From assembly GCF_002885975.1 (NCBI RefSeq), contig NZ_POSP01000004.1:186001-250000 (forward strand): a stretch of DNA of 64,000 bases, read 5' to 3'. The notes under the pieces are model-generated. The model was not told where the DNA came from and did no database searches. It saw only the letters and a list, made by a program, of their open reading frames with translations. Origin of the DNA: Paucibacter aquatile (GTDB lineage: Bacteria; Pseudomonadota; Gammaproteobacteria; Burkholderiales; Burkholderiaceae_C). Of this stretch, positions 27,667-36,439 are shown in pieces (the first letter of the stretch is position 1; each line of letters opens with the position of its first letter). Both the position numbers and the translations under genes were made by a program.

Positions 27667-27721
27667 ATCCGGGAAGCGGCGTGCTCCACCGTTGATGAGG
27701 CACATCGACCGCGATGCAAGC

Positions 27722-27958
27722 GCCCTGCAGCCCGTGCCGTTGCCGGGCGATTTGTGCCGGGCCGAGCGGCACAGCGGCTCGGGGCGCGCGCGGTCACGCG
27801 CGCTTCAAGTTCTGACTCGGCGCTTCTGTCTGAACGAAGCGAACGCAGGGAGCGGAGTGAGTTATGCGCCAGCCCCGAGGTGCGAGCAGCGCAGGGAAGT
27901 CGGCCCGTCAGAGCCGACCCCGGAACCATGAGCCCGGCGGCGGCACGGGCTGCAGGGC
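27722..27958 (-). repeat. structured repeat element, copy B (about 237 bp, inverted relative to copy A)
   Basis: Bounded by a perfect 18-bp inverted repeat GCCCTGCAGCCCGTGCCG (27722-27739) and its complement (27941-27958), extendable to 27 pairs with two T-G pairs. Its complement matches copy A along its length, including identical blocks GCACAAATCGCCCG, GCGCCGAGTCAG and CTTGAAGCGCGC. The hairpins recur at the same places with changed sequence, e.g. CGCTTC/GAAGCG (27821-27841) where copy A has CACTGT/ACAGTG, and GCGCGCG/CGCGCGC (27786-27803). Confidence 0.75.
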
Positions 27959-28014
27959 CTCACGAGCGAAACCAAGGGCTGCTTCGTGCCGCAAGCCGCC
28001 GCTTCAAGCCCTGT

Positions 28015-29829
28015 TTACTTTGCGCCCCAGTTGTCCCGCAAGCCGGTGATCTTGTTGAAGACAGGCTTGTCGCTGCGGTGGTCGACGCGATCGGCGACGA
28101 AGTAGCCGTGGCGTTCGAATTGCACCTTCACATCGGCGGCGGCGCCCGCGAGCGAGGGCTCCAGGTAGCCGGTCACGACCTTGAGGCTGCTCGGGTTGAT
28201 GACTTCCAGGAAGTCACGGCCGCCGGCGTCGGGTTGGGCTTCGGTGAAGAGGCGGTCGTAGAGGCGCAGCTCGGCCGCGATGGCCTCGTGCGCGCCCACC
28301 CAGGTGATCACGCCCTTGACCTTGACGGCGTCAGCGCCCGGCGTGCCGCTCTTGGTGTCGGGCACGATGGTGGCCAGCACGGCGGTGATCTCACCGGCTT
28401 CGTTCTTCTCGCAGCCGGTGCATTCGATGATGTAGCCGGCCTTGAGGCGTGCCTTGTTGCCGGGGTACAGGCGGTGGTAGCCCTTGCTCGGCACTTCCAT
28501 GAAGTCTTCGCGCTCGATCCACAGGGCCGGGCCGAGGCTGAAGCTGCGCTGGCCCAGCTCGGGCAGGTGCGGGTGGGCGGGCGCGCTGCAGGGTTCGCGG
28601 TGTTCCATGCTGCCGAAGATGTCCGCGTAATTCGTCAGTTTGAGCTGCACCGGGTCGAGCACGGCCATGGCGCGCGCGGCCTTGCCCTCCAGATCGCTGC
28701 GCAGGCAGCCATCCAGCACGCTGTAGTCCAGCCAGGCATTGCTCTTGGTCACGCCGGTCGCTTCCACCATGGCGCGCACGCTCTCCGGCGTGTAGCCGCG
28801 GCGGCGCATGCCGACCAGGGTGGGCATGCGCGGGTCGTCCCAGCCGGCCACATGGCCTTCGTCAACCAGCTGGCGCAGCTTGCGCTTGGAGGTGACCACA
28901 TAGCTGAGGTTCAGACGGCCGAACTCGTACTGATGCGGCAGCGGGCGCTCGAGCAGGCCGCCGTCGGCCAGATGGCCGAGCAGCCAGTCGTAGAAGGGGC
29001 GCTGGTCTTCGAACTCCAGGGTGCAGATCGAGTGGCTGATGCGCTCGAGCGCGTCTTCGATCGGGTGGGCGAAGGTGTACATCGGGTAGATGCACCACTG
29101 GTCGCCGGTGTTGTGGTGGGTGGCGCGGCGGATGCGGTAGAGCGCTGGGTCGCGCAGATTGATATTGGGGCTGGCCATGTCGATCTTGGCCCGCAGCACC
29201 ATGGCGCCATCGGGGTGCTTGCCGTCGCGCATCTCGCGGAAGCGGTTCAGGTGGTGCTCCACGCCCAGATCGCGGAAAGGGCTGTTCACGCCCGGGGTGC
29301 TGAAGTCACCGCGGTTGGCGCGCATCTCTTCCGGCGTCTGTTCGTCCACATAGGCCAGGCCGGCGCTGATCAGGTGCTCGGCGGCGCGGTACATGAAGCC
29401 GAAGTAGTTGCTGGCGTAGAACAGGTGCGAGGTGCCGCCCTGGTTCCAGTCCCAGCCCAGCCAGGACACCATCTCCTTGATGGCGTCCACATACTCCTGC
29501 TCTTCCTTCTCGGGGTTGGTGTCGTCGAAACGCAGGTGGCAGATGCCGCCGTAATCGCGCGCAAGGCCGAAGTTCAGGCAGATGCTCTTGGCATGGCCGA
29601 TGTGCAGATAGCCGTTCGGCTCGGGCGGGAAACGGGTGCGGATCTTGGCCGGATCCAGCGGGCCGGCCGCATGGTGGGCCGCATCGCCCGGGGTGCCGGC
29701 AAAGTGACGCTGGGGCTGGCCTTCTTGCTGTGCCAGGTCGCGCTCGATGATGGTGCGCAGGAAATTGTTGCCGGGCTTGGCGGCCTCGTTCTTGGCTTCG
29801 TCTTTGGCAGCGTCGTGGGTGTGGGACAT
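28015..29829 (-). CDS. glnS: glutaminyl-tRNA synthetase
   Basis: 604-residue class I synthetase that charges tRNA-Gln. The HIGH motif is in PPEPNGYLHIGHAKS and the KMSKS-equivalent is VTSKRKL, both in GlnRS form; the segment LRFDDTNPEKEEQEYVD between them and DGCLRSDLE further on are also characteristic. The C-terminal anticodon-binding barrel is complete, ending KITGLRDNWGAK. An N-terminal extension of about 50 residues precedes the catalytic domain, somewhat longer than in E. coli. It is a stand-alone gene with the repeat region downstream. Confidence 0.96.
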   Translation of the reverse strand: MSHTHDAAKDEAKNEAAKPGNNFLRTIIERDLAQQEGQPQRHFAGTPGDAAHHAAGPLDPAKIRTRFPPEPNGYLHIGHAKSICLNFGLARDYGGICHLRFDDTNPEKEEQEYVDAIKEMVSWLGWDWNQGGTSHLFYASNYFGFMYRAAEHLISAGLAYVDEQTPEEMRANRGDFSTPGVNSPFRDLGVEHHLNRFREMRDGKHPDGAMVLRAKIDMASPNINLRDPALYRIRRATHHNTGDQWCIYPMYTFAHPIEDALERISHSICTLEFEDQRPFYDWLLGHLADGGLLERPLPHQYEFGRLNLSYVVTSKRKLRQLVDEGHVAGWDDPRMPTLVGMRRRGYTPESVRAMVEATGVTKSNAWLDYSVLDGCLRSDLEGKAARAMAVLDPVQLKLTNYADIFGSMEHREPCSAPAHPHLPELGQRSFSLGPALWIEREDFMEVPSKGYHRLYPGNKARLKAGYIIECTGCEKNEAGEITAVLATIVPDTKSGTPGADAVKVKGVITWVGAHEAIAAELRLYDRLFTEAQPDAGGRDFLEVINPSSLKVVTGYLEPSLAGAAADVKVQFERHGYFVADRVDHRSDKPVFNKITGLRDNWGAK

Positions 29830-29925
29830 GGGGTTTCAGCCGGCCGTGCAGGGCGGGATTGGAATGCGGTGAAGGCGAAATGCCTTGTTCAAAATCGACT
29901 TGGCCGCGATTTTATCGGCCCGGGC

Positions 29926-30783
29926 TCACATGCCCTTGAAAAGGGGCGCGTAGAGGCGGCTGACGCTGAGTGTGTCGGCGCTGCCGTGCAGGTGCAGGGT
30001 GAGGCGGCCGCTCTCGTCGCGCACCGCGCGGTCGATGGCGTCAGCGCGCACGACCACGCTGCGGTGCACCTGCCAGAAGCGCTGGCCGTCCAGCTGCGGC
30101 AGCAGCTCGCGCAGGGAGATGCGCACCAGATGTTCCTTGTTGCGCGTCAGCACCCGCACGTATTTGTCGGCCGCCTCGAAGTACAGCACCTCGTCCACCG
30201 GCACCATCTGGATGGTCGAGCCGACGCTGACTTGCAGCAGGCGCAGCGGCTCGGGCCGGCCGCTGGGGCTGGCACCGACGCCGTGCGCCGGTCCGCTGGC
30301 CGACAAGGCGCTCGTACCCAGCAGCTGGCGCAGCTGATCCACTGCGCTCTGCAACAAGGCTGGCGCCGGCTGCTCAGCCTGCCGGGCCAGCAAGGCCTTG
30401 CGCAAACGCTCGCAGGTCTGAGCCAGTCGTTCCGCCTGCACAGGCTTGAGCACATAGTCCACGGCCGCGTGCTCGAACGCTTGCAACGCGTACTGGTCAT
30501 AGGCCGTGACGAAGACCAGCAGCGGGAAGGGGGCGCCTTCGCTGGGCCAGTCCTCGGCCAGCGCTGCGGCGGCCTCCAGGCCACTCAAGCCCGGCATGCG
30601 GATGTCCAGAAAGCAGATGTCGGGGCGCAGGCGCAAGGCCTGGTCGACGGCCTCCTGGCCGTGGCCGGCCATGGCCACGATGTCCAGTGCTGGCCAGAGC
30701 CGGCTCAGCTCCTGGCGCAGGCTTTCGGCCAGCAAGATCTCGTCTTCGGCAATCAGGGCGGTGCAGGCGGGCAGGTTCATCAT
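29926..30783 (-). CDS. LytTR-family response regulator
   Basis: 285 residues. The receiver domain (about 8-130) has the acidic pocket at E13/D14 and the phospho-acceptor D60 in ICFLDIRMPG, with the Lys in DYVLKPV. A variable linker is followed by a LytTR DNA-binding domain (about 180-280): VDEVLYFEAADKYVRVLT, LVRISLRELLPQL and FWQVHRSVVVR. Such regulators bind short direct repeats. The start overlaps the stop of the upstream kinase gene as ATGA, so the pair forms one two-component system. The targets are not evident. Confidence 0.93.
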   Translation of the reverse strand: MMNLPACTALIAEDEILLAESLRQELSRLWPALDIVAMAGHGQEAVDQALRLRPDICFLDIRMPGLSGLEAAAALAEDWPSEGAPFPLLVFVTAYDQYALQAFEHAAVDYVLKPVQAERLAQTCERLRKALLARQAEQPAPALLQSAVDQLRQLLGTSALSASGPAHGVGASPSGRPEPLRLLQVSVGSTIQMVPVDEVLYFEAADKYVRVLTRNKEHLVRISLRELLPQLDGQRFWQVHRSVVVRADAIDRAVRDESGRLTLHLHGSADTLSVSRLYAPLFKGM

Positions 30784-31931
30784 GGGGCGGGGTGGGGGTC
30801 AGGTCTTGCCGTCTGGGCATTGCTCAGAGGCAGGTGAATGCGGGCTCGGGTGCCGTGCTCCGGCACCTCAAGGCTTTGCAGGCGCAGACCCGCTCCGTCG
30901 CCAAACTGCGTGGCCAGGCGGGCCCTCACCTGGTGCAGGCCGAAATGGGTGCCTTCCGCCTCGGCGCCGGGTTTGGCCGCCGACAGGCCGACGCCATGGT
31001 CCAGCACCTCCAGAATCAGTTGATCGCCCTCGCGCCGGGCGCTGATCTGTAGCAGGCCGCCGGCAATGGCTGGCTCCAGCCCATGTTTGATGGCGTTTTC
31101 CACCAAGGGCTGCAGCAGCAGCGGCGGCACCGGCAGTTCGGCCAGCTCAGCCGGCAGATCCAGCTGGGGCTGCAGGCGACTGCCCATGCGCACCTGCATC
31201 AAGGCCAGATAGTCACGCAGGCGGGCGAACTCCTCGCGCAGCGGGTGGCTGCCGCTGCGCGAGGCGTTCAGCGTGGCGCGCAGGAAGGCGATCAGGTGGT
31301 CCAGCATGCTTTGCGCCCGGGCCGCATCCATGCCGATCAGCACCCTCAGATTGGCCAGGGTGTTGAACAGCATGTGAGGCTCCAGCTGCGATTCGAGCAG
31401 GCGCAGCTGGTTCTCGGCGGCCAGGCGCTCGGCGTTCAGGGCCTGGTTGCGGGCAGCTTCGACCTGACCCCGACCGACGAAATAGATCGTCAGCGCCAGG
31501 CCTGGAAGCAGGGACATGCCCAGCATGCCCAGGGTGGACCGTAAATCGGAGCGCAACGGCCCCAGCACTTTCTCTCCCGTCAAGCTGTTGCCCAGCTCCA
31601 CGGCCAGCGAGTAGCCGAGCAAAGTGCCCAGCACCAGGCAGACAAGTGACAGCGGCCAACCCGGCCAAGGCAAGGTGTCCTGACCTCTCCGCGTGCGTCG
31701 CAGATTGATCAGTGCCGTGCTGGCTCTGGCCAGCAACTGGATCATCAGCGAGCAACCCACGGTGATCAGGAAACAGTACAACCACTGCCTCTGGGTGCGA
31801 TCCCAGTTGCGGCCAAAGGGGTCCGGGGTTTGCACGGTCAGCAGCAGACCCATGAAGAGCGTGATGCCGGCGATGATCAAGGCCTGACGCAGGAGGATCT
31901 GGGGCCAGTTCATGGAGGCGGGAGAGGGCAT
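30780..31931 (-). CDS. LytS/YehU-type membrane sensor histidine kinase
   Basis: 383 residues with four predicted membrane helices in the first 175 residues and almost no periplasmic loops. The kinase core is the His_kinase (PF06580) type: phospho-acceptor His in ESQLEPHMLFNTLANLRVLI, N-box LVENAIKHGLE, and a G-box region DHGVGLS with FGLHQVRARL. It is partner to the LytTR regulator that follows. An alternative ATG at 31913 is possible, and neither start has a clear ribosome site. Upstream, 31932-32083 separates it from the DUF853 gene without any recognisable feature. Confidence 0.92.
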   Translation of the reverse strand: MPSPASMNWPQILLRQALIIAGITLFMGLLLTVQTPDPFGRNWDRTQRQWLYCFLITVGCSLMIQLLARASTALINLRRTRRGQDTLPWPGWPLSLVCLVLGTLLGYSLAVELGNSLTGEKVLGPLRSDLRSTLGMLGMSLLPGLALTIYFVGRGQVEAARNQALNAERLAAENQLRLLESQLEPHMLFNTLANLRVLIGMDAARAQSMLDHLIAFLRATLNASRSGSHPLREEFARLRDYLALMQVRMGSRLQPQLDLPAELAELPVPPLLLQPLVENAIKHGLEPAIAGGLLQISARREGDQLILEVLDHGVGLSAAKPGAEAEGTHFGLHQVRARLATQFGDGAGLRLQSLEVPEHGTRARIHLPLSNAQTARPDPHPAP

Positions 31932-32083
31932 GGCGGGGAGTGCGGGCTAGGGGAAGACGGCCAAGGTGTAGCGGCTGAAGTGTGGCGGCAGGCCCATGCG
32001 TCGGCCAGCACGACGCGACCGCCCGCAGCTGGACGGCGCGAAATGAAGCCGACGGGCGCCAGGCGCGCACCGGCCTGAGGTTT

Positions 32084-33622
32084 TCAACGGCGCCGGCTGC
32101 TGCTTTTGCCGCCGCTGCCACCCAGCAGACTGCCCAGCACGCCGCGCACGATCTCGCGCCCGACCGAGGAGCCGATGCTGCGCAGGGCCGACTTGGCCGC
32201 CGTCTCGGCCAGGCCTTCGCGCCGGCCGCCGCGCGGGCCGGTGCTGCCGAAGAGCACGTCCTTGAGGCCGCCGAGCAGGCCGCCCTCGTCCGCACTGTCG
32301 CTGGCCACGCCGCCGCCCGCCGGAGCCGGCGCGGCTGCACCCGCCGCGGGCGCCCGGCCGCGCAGCTTTTCGTAGGCCGATTCACGGTCCACTGCCTGCT
32401 CGTAGACGCCGGCCACCAGCGAGCTCTTCAGCAAGGCCTGGCGCTGCTCGGGCGTGATCGGGCCGATCTGGCTGCCCGGGGGCAGGATGAAGACGCGCTC
32501 GGTCACGCTGGGCCGGCCTTTTTCGTCCAGCAGGCTGACCAGGGCCTCGCCGACGCCCAGCTCTGTGATGGCCGTGGCGACATCGAGGCCGGCATTGGCC
32601 CGCATGGTCTCGGCCGCGGCCTTGACGGCCTTCTGGTCACGCGGGGTGAAGGCGCGCAGCGCATGCTGGACGCGGTTGCCCAGCTGGCCCAGCACCGCAT
32701 CGGGGATGTCCAGCGGGTTCTGGGTCACGAAATAGACGCCCACACCCTTGGAGCGCACCAGTCGCACCACCAGCTCGATGCGCTCGACCAGGGCGGCCGG
32801 CGCGTCCTTGAACAGCAGGTGGGCCTCGTCAAAGAAGAACACCAGCTTGGGTTTGTCCAGGTCGCCCACCTCGGGCAGGCTTTCGAACAGCTCGGACAGC
32901 ATCCAGAGCAGAAAGCTGGCGTAAAGGCGCGGGGCGGTCATCAGCTGGTCGGCGGCCAGGATGTTGATGACGCCCAGGCCGCGGTCCTGCTGGATCAGGT
33001 CGGCGATATTGAGCATGGGCTCGCCGAAGAACTGGTCGCCACCCTGGGCCTCGATCTGCAAGAGGCCGCGCTGGATGGCGCCGACGCTGGCGGCCGAGAC
33101 ATTGCCGTACTCGGTGGTGTACTGCGCCGCGTTCTCGCCCACATGCTGGAGCATGGCGCGCAAGTCCTTGAGGTCGAGCAGCAGCAGGCCGGCGTCGTCG
33201 GCGATCTTGAACACCATCTGCAGCACGCCTTGCTGGGTCTCGTTCAGGTCCAGCATGCGCGAGAGCAAGAGCGGGCCCATGTCTGACACGGTGGCGCGCA
33301 CCGGGTGGCCTTGCTTGCCGAACACATCCCACAGCGTGGTCGGGCAGGCGAGGGGGGCGGGGGCTTCCAGGCCGCGCTCTTTCAGCACCGCCTGCAGCTT
33401 GGGCGAGAGGCCGCCCGCCTGCGAGATGCCGGTCAGGTCGCCCTTCACATCGGCCATGAAGACAGGCACGCCGATGCGGCTGAAGTTCTCGGCCAGGGTC
33501 TGCAAGCTGATGGTCTTGCCGGTGCCGGTGGCGCCCGTGATCAGGCCGTGGCGGTTGGCCAGGGCGGGCAGCAAAAAACACTCGATCGCGTCGCGGCGGG
33601 CCAGCAGAATCGGGTCAGGCAT
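32084..33622 (-). CDS. HerA-like ATPase, DUF853 (YjgR family)
   Basis: 512 residues. It has a P-loop GATGTGKT near the N-terminus, a Walker B LVFFFDEAHLL and HerA-type motif VYFVTQNPLDIPDAVLGQLGNR. The DUF853 central helices and the C-terminal Ala/Pro-rich linker plus the Gly/Ser/Arg end (LLGGSGGKSSSRRR) match E. coli YjgR. The role is not established; relation to HerA/FtsK translocases suggests DNA-linked ATPase activity. The ATG at 33622 replaces a frame start at a TTG at 33640. It diverges from yebC across 88 bases. Confidence 0.9.
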   Translation of the reverse strand: MPDPILLARRDAIECFLLPALANRHGLITGATGTGKTISLQTLAENFSRIGVPVFMADVKGDLTGISQAGGLSPKLQAVLKERGLEAPAPLACPTTLWDVFGKQGHPVRATVSDMGPLLLSRMLDLNETQQGVLQMVFKIADDAGLLLLDLKDLRAMLQHVGENAAQYTTEYGNVSAASVGAIQRGLLQIEAQGGDQFFGEPMLNIADLIQQDRGLGVINILAADQLMTAPRLYASFLLWMLSELFESLPEVGDLDKPKLVFFFDEAHLLFKDAPAALVERIELVVRLVRSKGVGVYFVTQNPLDIPDAVLGQLGNRVQHALRAFTPRDQKAVKAAAETMRANAGLDVATAITELGVGEALVSLLDEKGRPSVTERVFILPPGSQIGPITPEQRQALLKSSLVAGVYEQAVDRESAYEKLRGRAPAAGAAAPAPAGGGVASDSADEGGLLGGLKDVLFGSTGPRGGRREGLAETAAKSALRSIGSSVGREIVRGVLGSLLGGSGGKSSSRRR

Positions 33623-33710
33623 GGGGTGTCCGGGTGGCAAAGCTAAAATCGCAGTCTATCCAACTCAAATGAGGGTGCGCGCCCGGCGCATCCAGCAGGA
33701 GCAGAGCCAT

Positions 33711-34436
33711 ATGGCTGGTCATTCCAAATGGGCCAATATTCAGCATCGCAAAGGCCGCCAGGACGAGAAGCGCGGCAAGATCTGGACCCGCATCATTCGT
33801 GAAATCACAGTCGCCGCGCGCCAGGGCGGCCCGGACGTCAAGGACAACCCCCGCCTGCGTCTGGCGGTGGAAAAAGCCAAGGCCGCCAATATGCCGGCCG
33901 ATCGCATCAAGTACAACATCGACAAGGCTAGTGGCAACCTCGACGGCATCAGCTACGAGGAAATCCGCTACGAAGGCTATGGCATCGGCGGCGCGGCCGT
34001 GATGATCGACACCATGACGGACAACAAGGTCCGCACGGTGGCCGAGGTGCGCCACGCCTTCAGCAAGTACGGCGGCAATATGGGCACGGACGGCTCCGTG
34101 TCCTTCCAGTTCAAGCACTGCGGCCAGCTGATCTTTGCCCCGGGCAGCTCGGAAGACAAGATCATGGAAGTGGCGCTGGAAGCCGGCGCCGACGATGTGG
34201 TGACCGATGAAGACGGCGCCATCGAGGTGCTGACCCCGCCGACCGAGTTCGAAGCGGTGAAGAATGCGCTGGAAGCCGCCGGCCTGGTGCCCGAGATGGC
34301 CGAAGTGACCATGCGTGCCGAGAACACCATCACCCTCACCGGCGATGATGCGGCTCGCATGCAAAAGCTGCTCGATGTGATTGAAGACCTGGATGATGTC
34401 CAGGCCGTCTATCACAACGCCGCGATCGAGGCCTGA
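33711..34436 (+). CDS. yebC: YebC/PmpR family transcriptional regulator
   Basis: 241 residues with the hallmark N-terminus MAGHSKWANIQHRKGRQD and the acidic segment EVALEAGADDVVTDEDGAIEV. YebC-type proteins act as transcription regulators in some bacteria, and recent work on the family links them to translation of stalling motifs; which applies here is not known. The start follows AGGAG at 33697-33701. It opens a long plus-strand housekeeping run; purD follows after 78 bases. Confidence 0.95.
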   Translation: MAGHSKWANIQHRKGRQDEKRGKIWTRIIREITVAARQGGPDVKDNPRLRLAVEKAKAANMPADRIKYNIDKASGNLDGISYEEIRYEGYGIGGAAVMIDTMTDNKVRTVAEVRHAFSKYGGNMGTDGSVSFQFKHCGQLIFAPGSSEDKIMEVALEAGADDVVTDEDGAIEVLTPPTEFEAVKNALEAAGLVPEMAEVTMRAENTITLTGDDAARMQKLLDVIEDLDDVQAVYHNAAIEA

Positions 34437-34514
34437 GTCGGCCCGCGCGATCCGCTCCGGCATGCGCCGTCAGCTAGCAAACACAACGCTCAAGCAGCGA
34501 ATGGAAGTCATCGA

Positions 34515-35795
34515 ATGAAGGTCTTGGTACTGGGCAATGGCGGGCGCGAACATGCGCTGGCATGGAAGCTGGCGCAGGCGGAACGCGTGAGCCAGGTCTT
34601 TGTGGCGCCCGGCAACGGCGGCACGGCACGCGATGCGCGGCTGAAGAATGTGCCCATCACCGACGTGAAGGCACTGGCCGACTTCGCCGAGGAGCAGAAG
34701 ATCGCCCTGACCGTGGTCGGCCCCGAAGCCTTCCTGGCCGCCGGCGTGGTGGACGAGTTCCGCGCCCGTGGCCTGCGCATCTTTGGCCCGACCAAGGCGG
34801 CCGCGCAGCTGGAATCGTCCAAGGCTTTCGCCAAGGACTTCATGAAGCGCCACGGCATTCCCACCGCGGCCTACGAGACCTTCAGCGATGCCGCGGCGGC
34901 TCATGCTTATGTGGACGCCCAAGGCGCGCCCATCGTCATCAAGGCCGACGGCCTGGCTGCCGGCAAGGGCGTGGTCGTGGCCATGACGCTGGAGCAGGCG
35001 CATGAGGCCATCGACTGGATCCTGGCGGACAACAAGCTCGGTGTCGTGCACAACGAGGGCGGCGCGCGCGTCGTCATTGAGCAATTCCTGCAGGGCGAGG
35101 AAGCCAGCTTCATCGTGCTCTGCGACGGCAAGAACGTCGTCTCCCTGGCCACCAGCCAGGACCACAAGCGCCTGCTGGACGGCGACGAAGGCCCGAACAC
35201 CGGCGGCATGGGCGCTTACTCGCCCGCCCCGGTCGTGACGCCCAATGTCCACGCCAAGGCCATGCACGAAATCATCATGCCCACCATCCAGGGCATGGCA
35301 CGCGACGGCATTCCGTTCACCGGTTTTCTCTACGCCGGCCTGATGATCGACGAGCACGGCCAGCCGCGCACGGTCGAGTTCAACACCCGCATGGGCGACC
35401 CGGAAACCCAGCCCATCATGATGCGGCTGAAGAGCGATCTGCTCGAGGTGCTGCTGCATGCCACCGATGGCACGCTGGACCAGGTCGAGCTGCAATGGGA
35501 CCGCCGCGTGGCGCTGGGCGTGGTGGTGGCTGCCCACGGCTATCCGCTCACTCCACGCAAGGGCGATGCCATCAGCGGCCTGCCGGCGGACGCCGAAAAC
35601 GTCATGGTCTTCCATGCCGGCACCGCCGAGGTCGAGGGCAAGCTGCAAACCTCGGGCGGCCGCGTGCTCTGCGTCACGGCCCTGGGTGAGTCGGTGCGCA
35701 CGGCGCAGCAGGCGGCCTACGAGGCCCTGGTCAAGATCCAGTTCGATGGCAAGCAGTACCGCCAGGACATCGGCCATCGCGCGGTGAAGCGTTGA
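34515..35795 (+). CDS. purD: phosphoribosylamine-glycine ligase
   Basis: 426-residue ATP-grasp enzyme that makes GAR in purine synthesis. Diagnostic sequences are MKVLVLGNGGREHALAWKL, VVGPEAFLAAGVVDEF, IKADGLAAGKGVVVA, GPNTGGMGAYSPAP and EFNTRMGDPETQPI. The length is that of the single-function bacterial enzyme. Its stop codon overlaps the start of the acyltransferase gene. Confidence 0.97.
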   Translation: MKVLVLGNGGREHALAWKLAQAERVSQVFVAPGNGGTARDARLKNVPITDVKALADFAEEQKIALTVVGPEAFLAAGVVDEFRARGLRIFGPTKAAAQLESSKAFAKDFMKRHGIPTAAYETFSDAAAAHAYVDAQGAPIVIKADGLAAGKGVVVAMTLEQAHEAIDWILADNKLGVVHNEGGARVVIEQFLQGEEASFIVLCDGKNVVSLATSQDHKRLLDGDEGPNTGGMGAYSPAPVVTPNVHAKAMHEIIMPTIQGMARDGIPFTGFLYAGLMIDEHGQPRTVEFNTRMGDPETQPIMMRLKSDLLEVLLHATDGTLDQVELQWDRRVALGVVVAAHGYPLTPRKGDAISGLPADAENVMVFHAGTAEVEGKLQTSGGRVLCVTALGESVRTAQQAAYEALVKIQFDGKQYRQDIGHRAVKR

Positions 35796-36439
35796 GCGCA
35801 GACGCGGCCCAACGGCCCTCCGTGCCGCATTGGATCAGCGGCTCCATGCCGGTGCAGCCGCAGGGCAGCCGACTGGCGCGTGGCTTGCTGGCGCTGGCGG
35901 GGTGGAAGCTTGATTTCCCGGGGCTGCCGGGTCAGCAAGGCGTGATCCTGGTCTACCCCCACACCTCCAACTGGGATTTCATCCTCGGCCTGCTGGGCAA
36001 GGCGGCGCTGGGCGTGCGACTGCGTTTCTGGGCCAAGGACAGCTTGTTCAAGGTGCCCTTGTTCGGCCGCTGGGTTCGTAGCTTGGGCGGGGTGGCTGTG
36101 GATCGCAGCAACCGTCATGGCTTGGTGGGCGACACGGCCGCGCAGATGCAGGCGGCGGCGCGCGCGGGCCAGATGTTCTGGCTGGCTGCGGCGCCGGAGG
36201 GCACGCGTTCGCTGGCCCAGGGCTGGCGCTCGGGTGCCTACCAGGTGGCGCTGCAAGCTGGTGCGCCGGTGGGCCTGGCCACGTTTGATTTCGCCACCCG
36301 TACCATTGCGCTCAATCGCTTCGTACGCCTGAGCGGTGATGTCGAGGCCGATCTGGCCTTGATGGCCGAGCATTTCGCCCCTTATCGCGGCAAGCGCCAC
36401 CACCTGGCCAGTCCGATCCGGATGAACACCAAGACATGA
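35792..36439 (+). CDS. lysophospholipid acyltransferase-like protein (PlsC superfamily), copy 2
   Basis: 215 residues if read from a TTG at 35792 that overlaps the purD stop; an in-frame ATG at 35846 would give 197 residues and lacks the poorly conserved N-terminus. The catalytic box is HTSNWD and the second site APEGTRSLAQGWRSG, both closely like the protein at 6770-7360. It is translationally coupled to purD and, through an ATGA overlap, to hemF. The acyl acceptor is unknown. A lack of any hydrophobic anchor suggests a peripheral membrane protein. Confidence 0.83.
   Translation: MSADAAQRPSVPHWISGSMPVQPQGSRLARGLLALAGWKLDFPGLPGQQGVILVYPHTSNWDFILGLLGKAALGVRLRFWAKDSLFKVPLFGRWVRSLGGVAVDRSNRHGLVGDTAAQMQAAARAGQMFWLAAAPEGTRSLAQGWRSGAYQVALQAGAPVGLATFDFATRTIALNRFVRLSGDVEADLALMAEHFAPYRGKRHHLASPIRMNTKT

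Noticed and set aside
27450..27929. Several 60-160-codon frames on both strands in the repeat region
   Set aside because: The similar peptides arise because the DNA is an inverted repeat; there is no ribosome site, and Ser/Arg/Ala-rich sequence is of no known family.
27754..30837. A 1027-codon plus-strand frame across glnS and the LytTR gene
   Set aside because: It covers repeat DNA and the antisense of two certain genes and has no recognisable domain.
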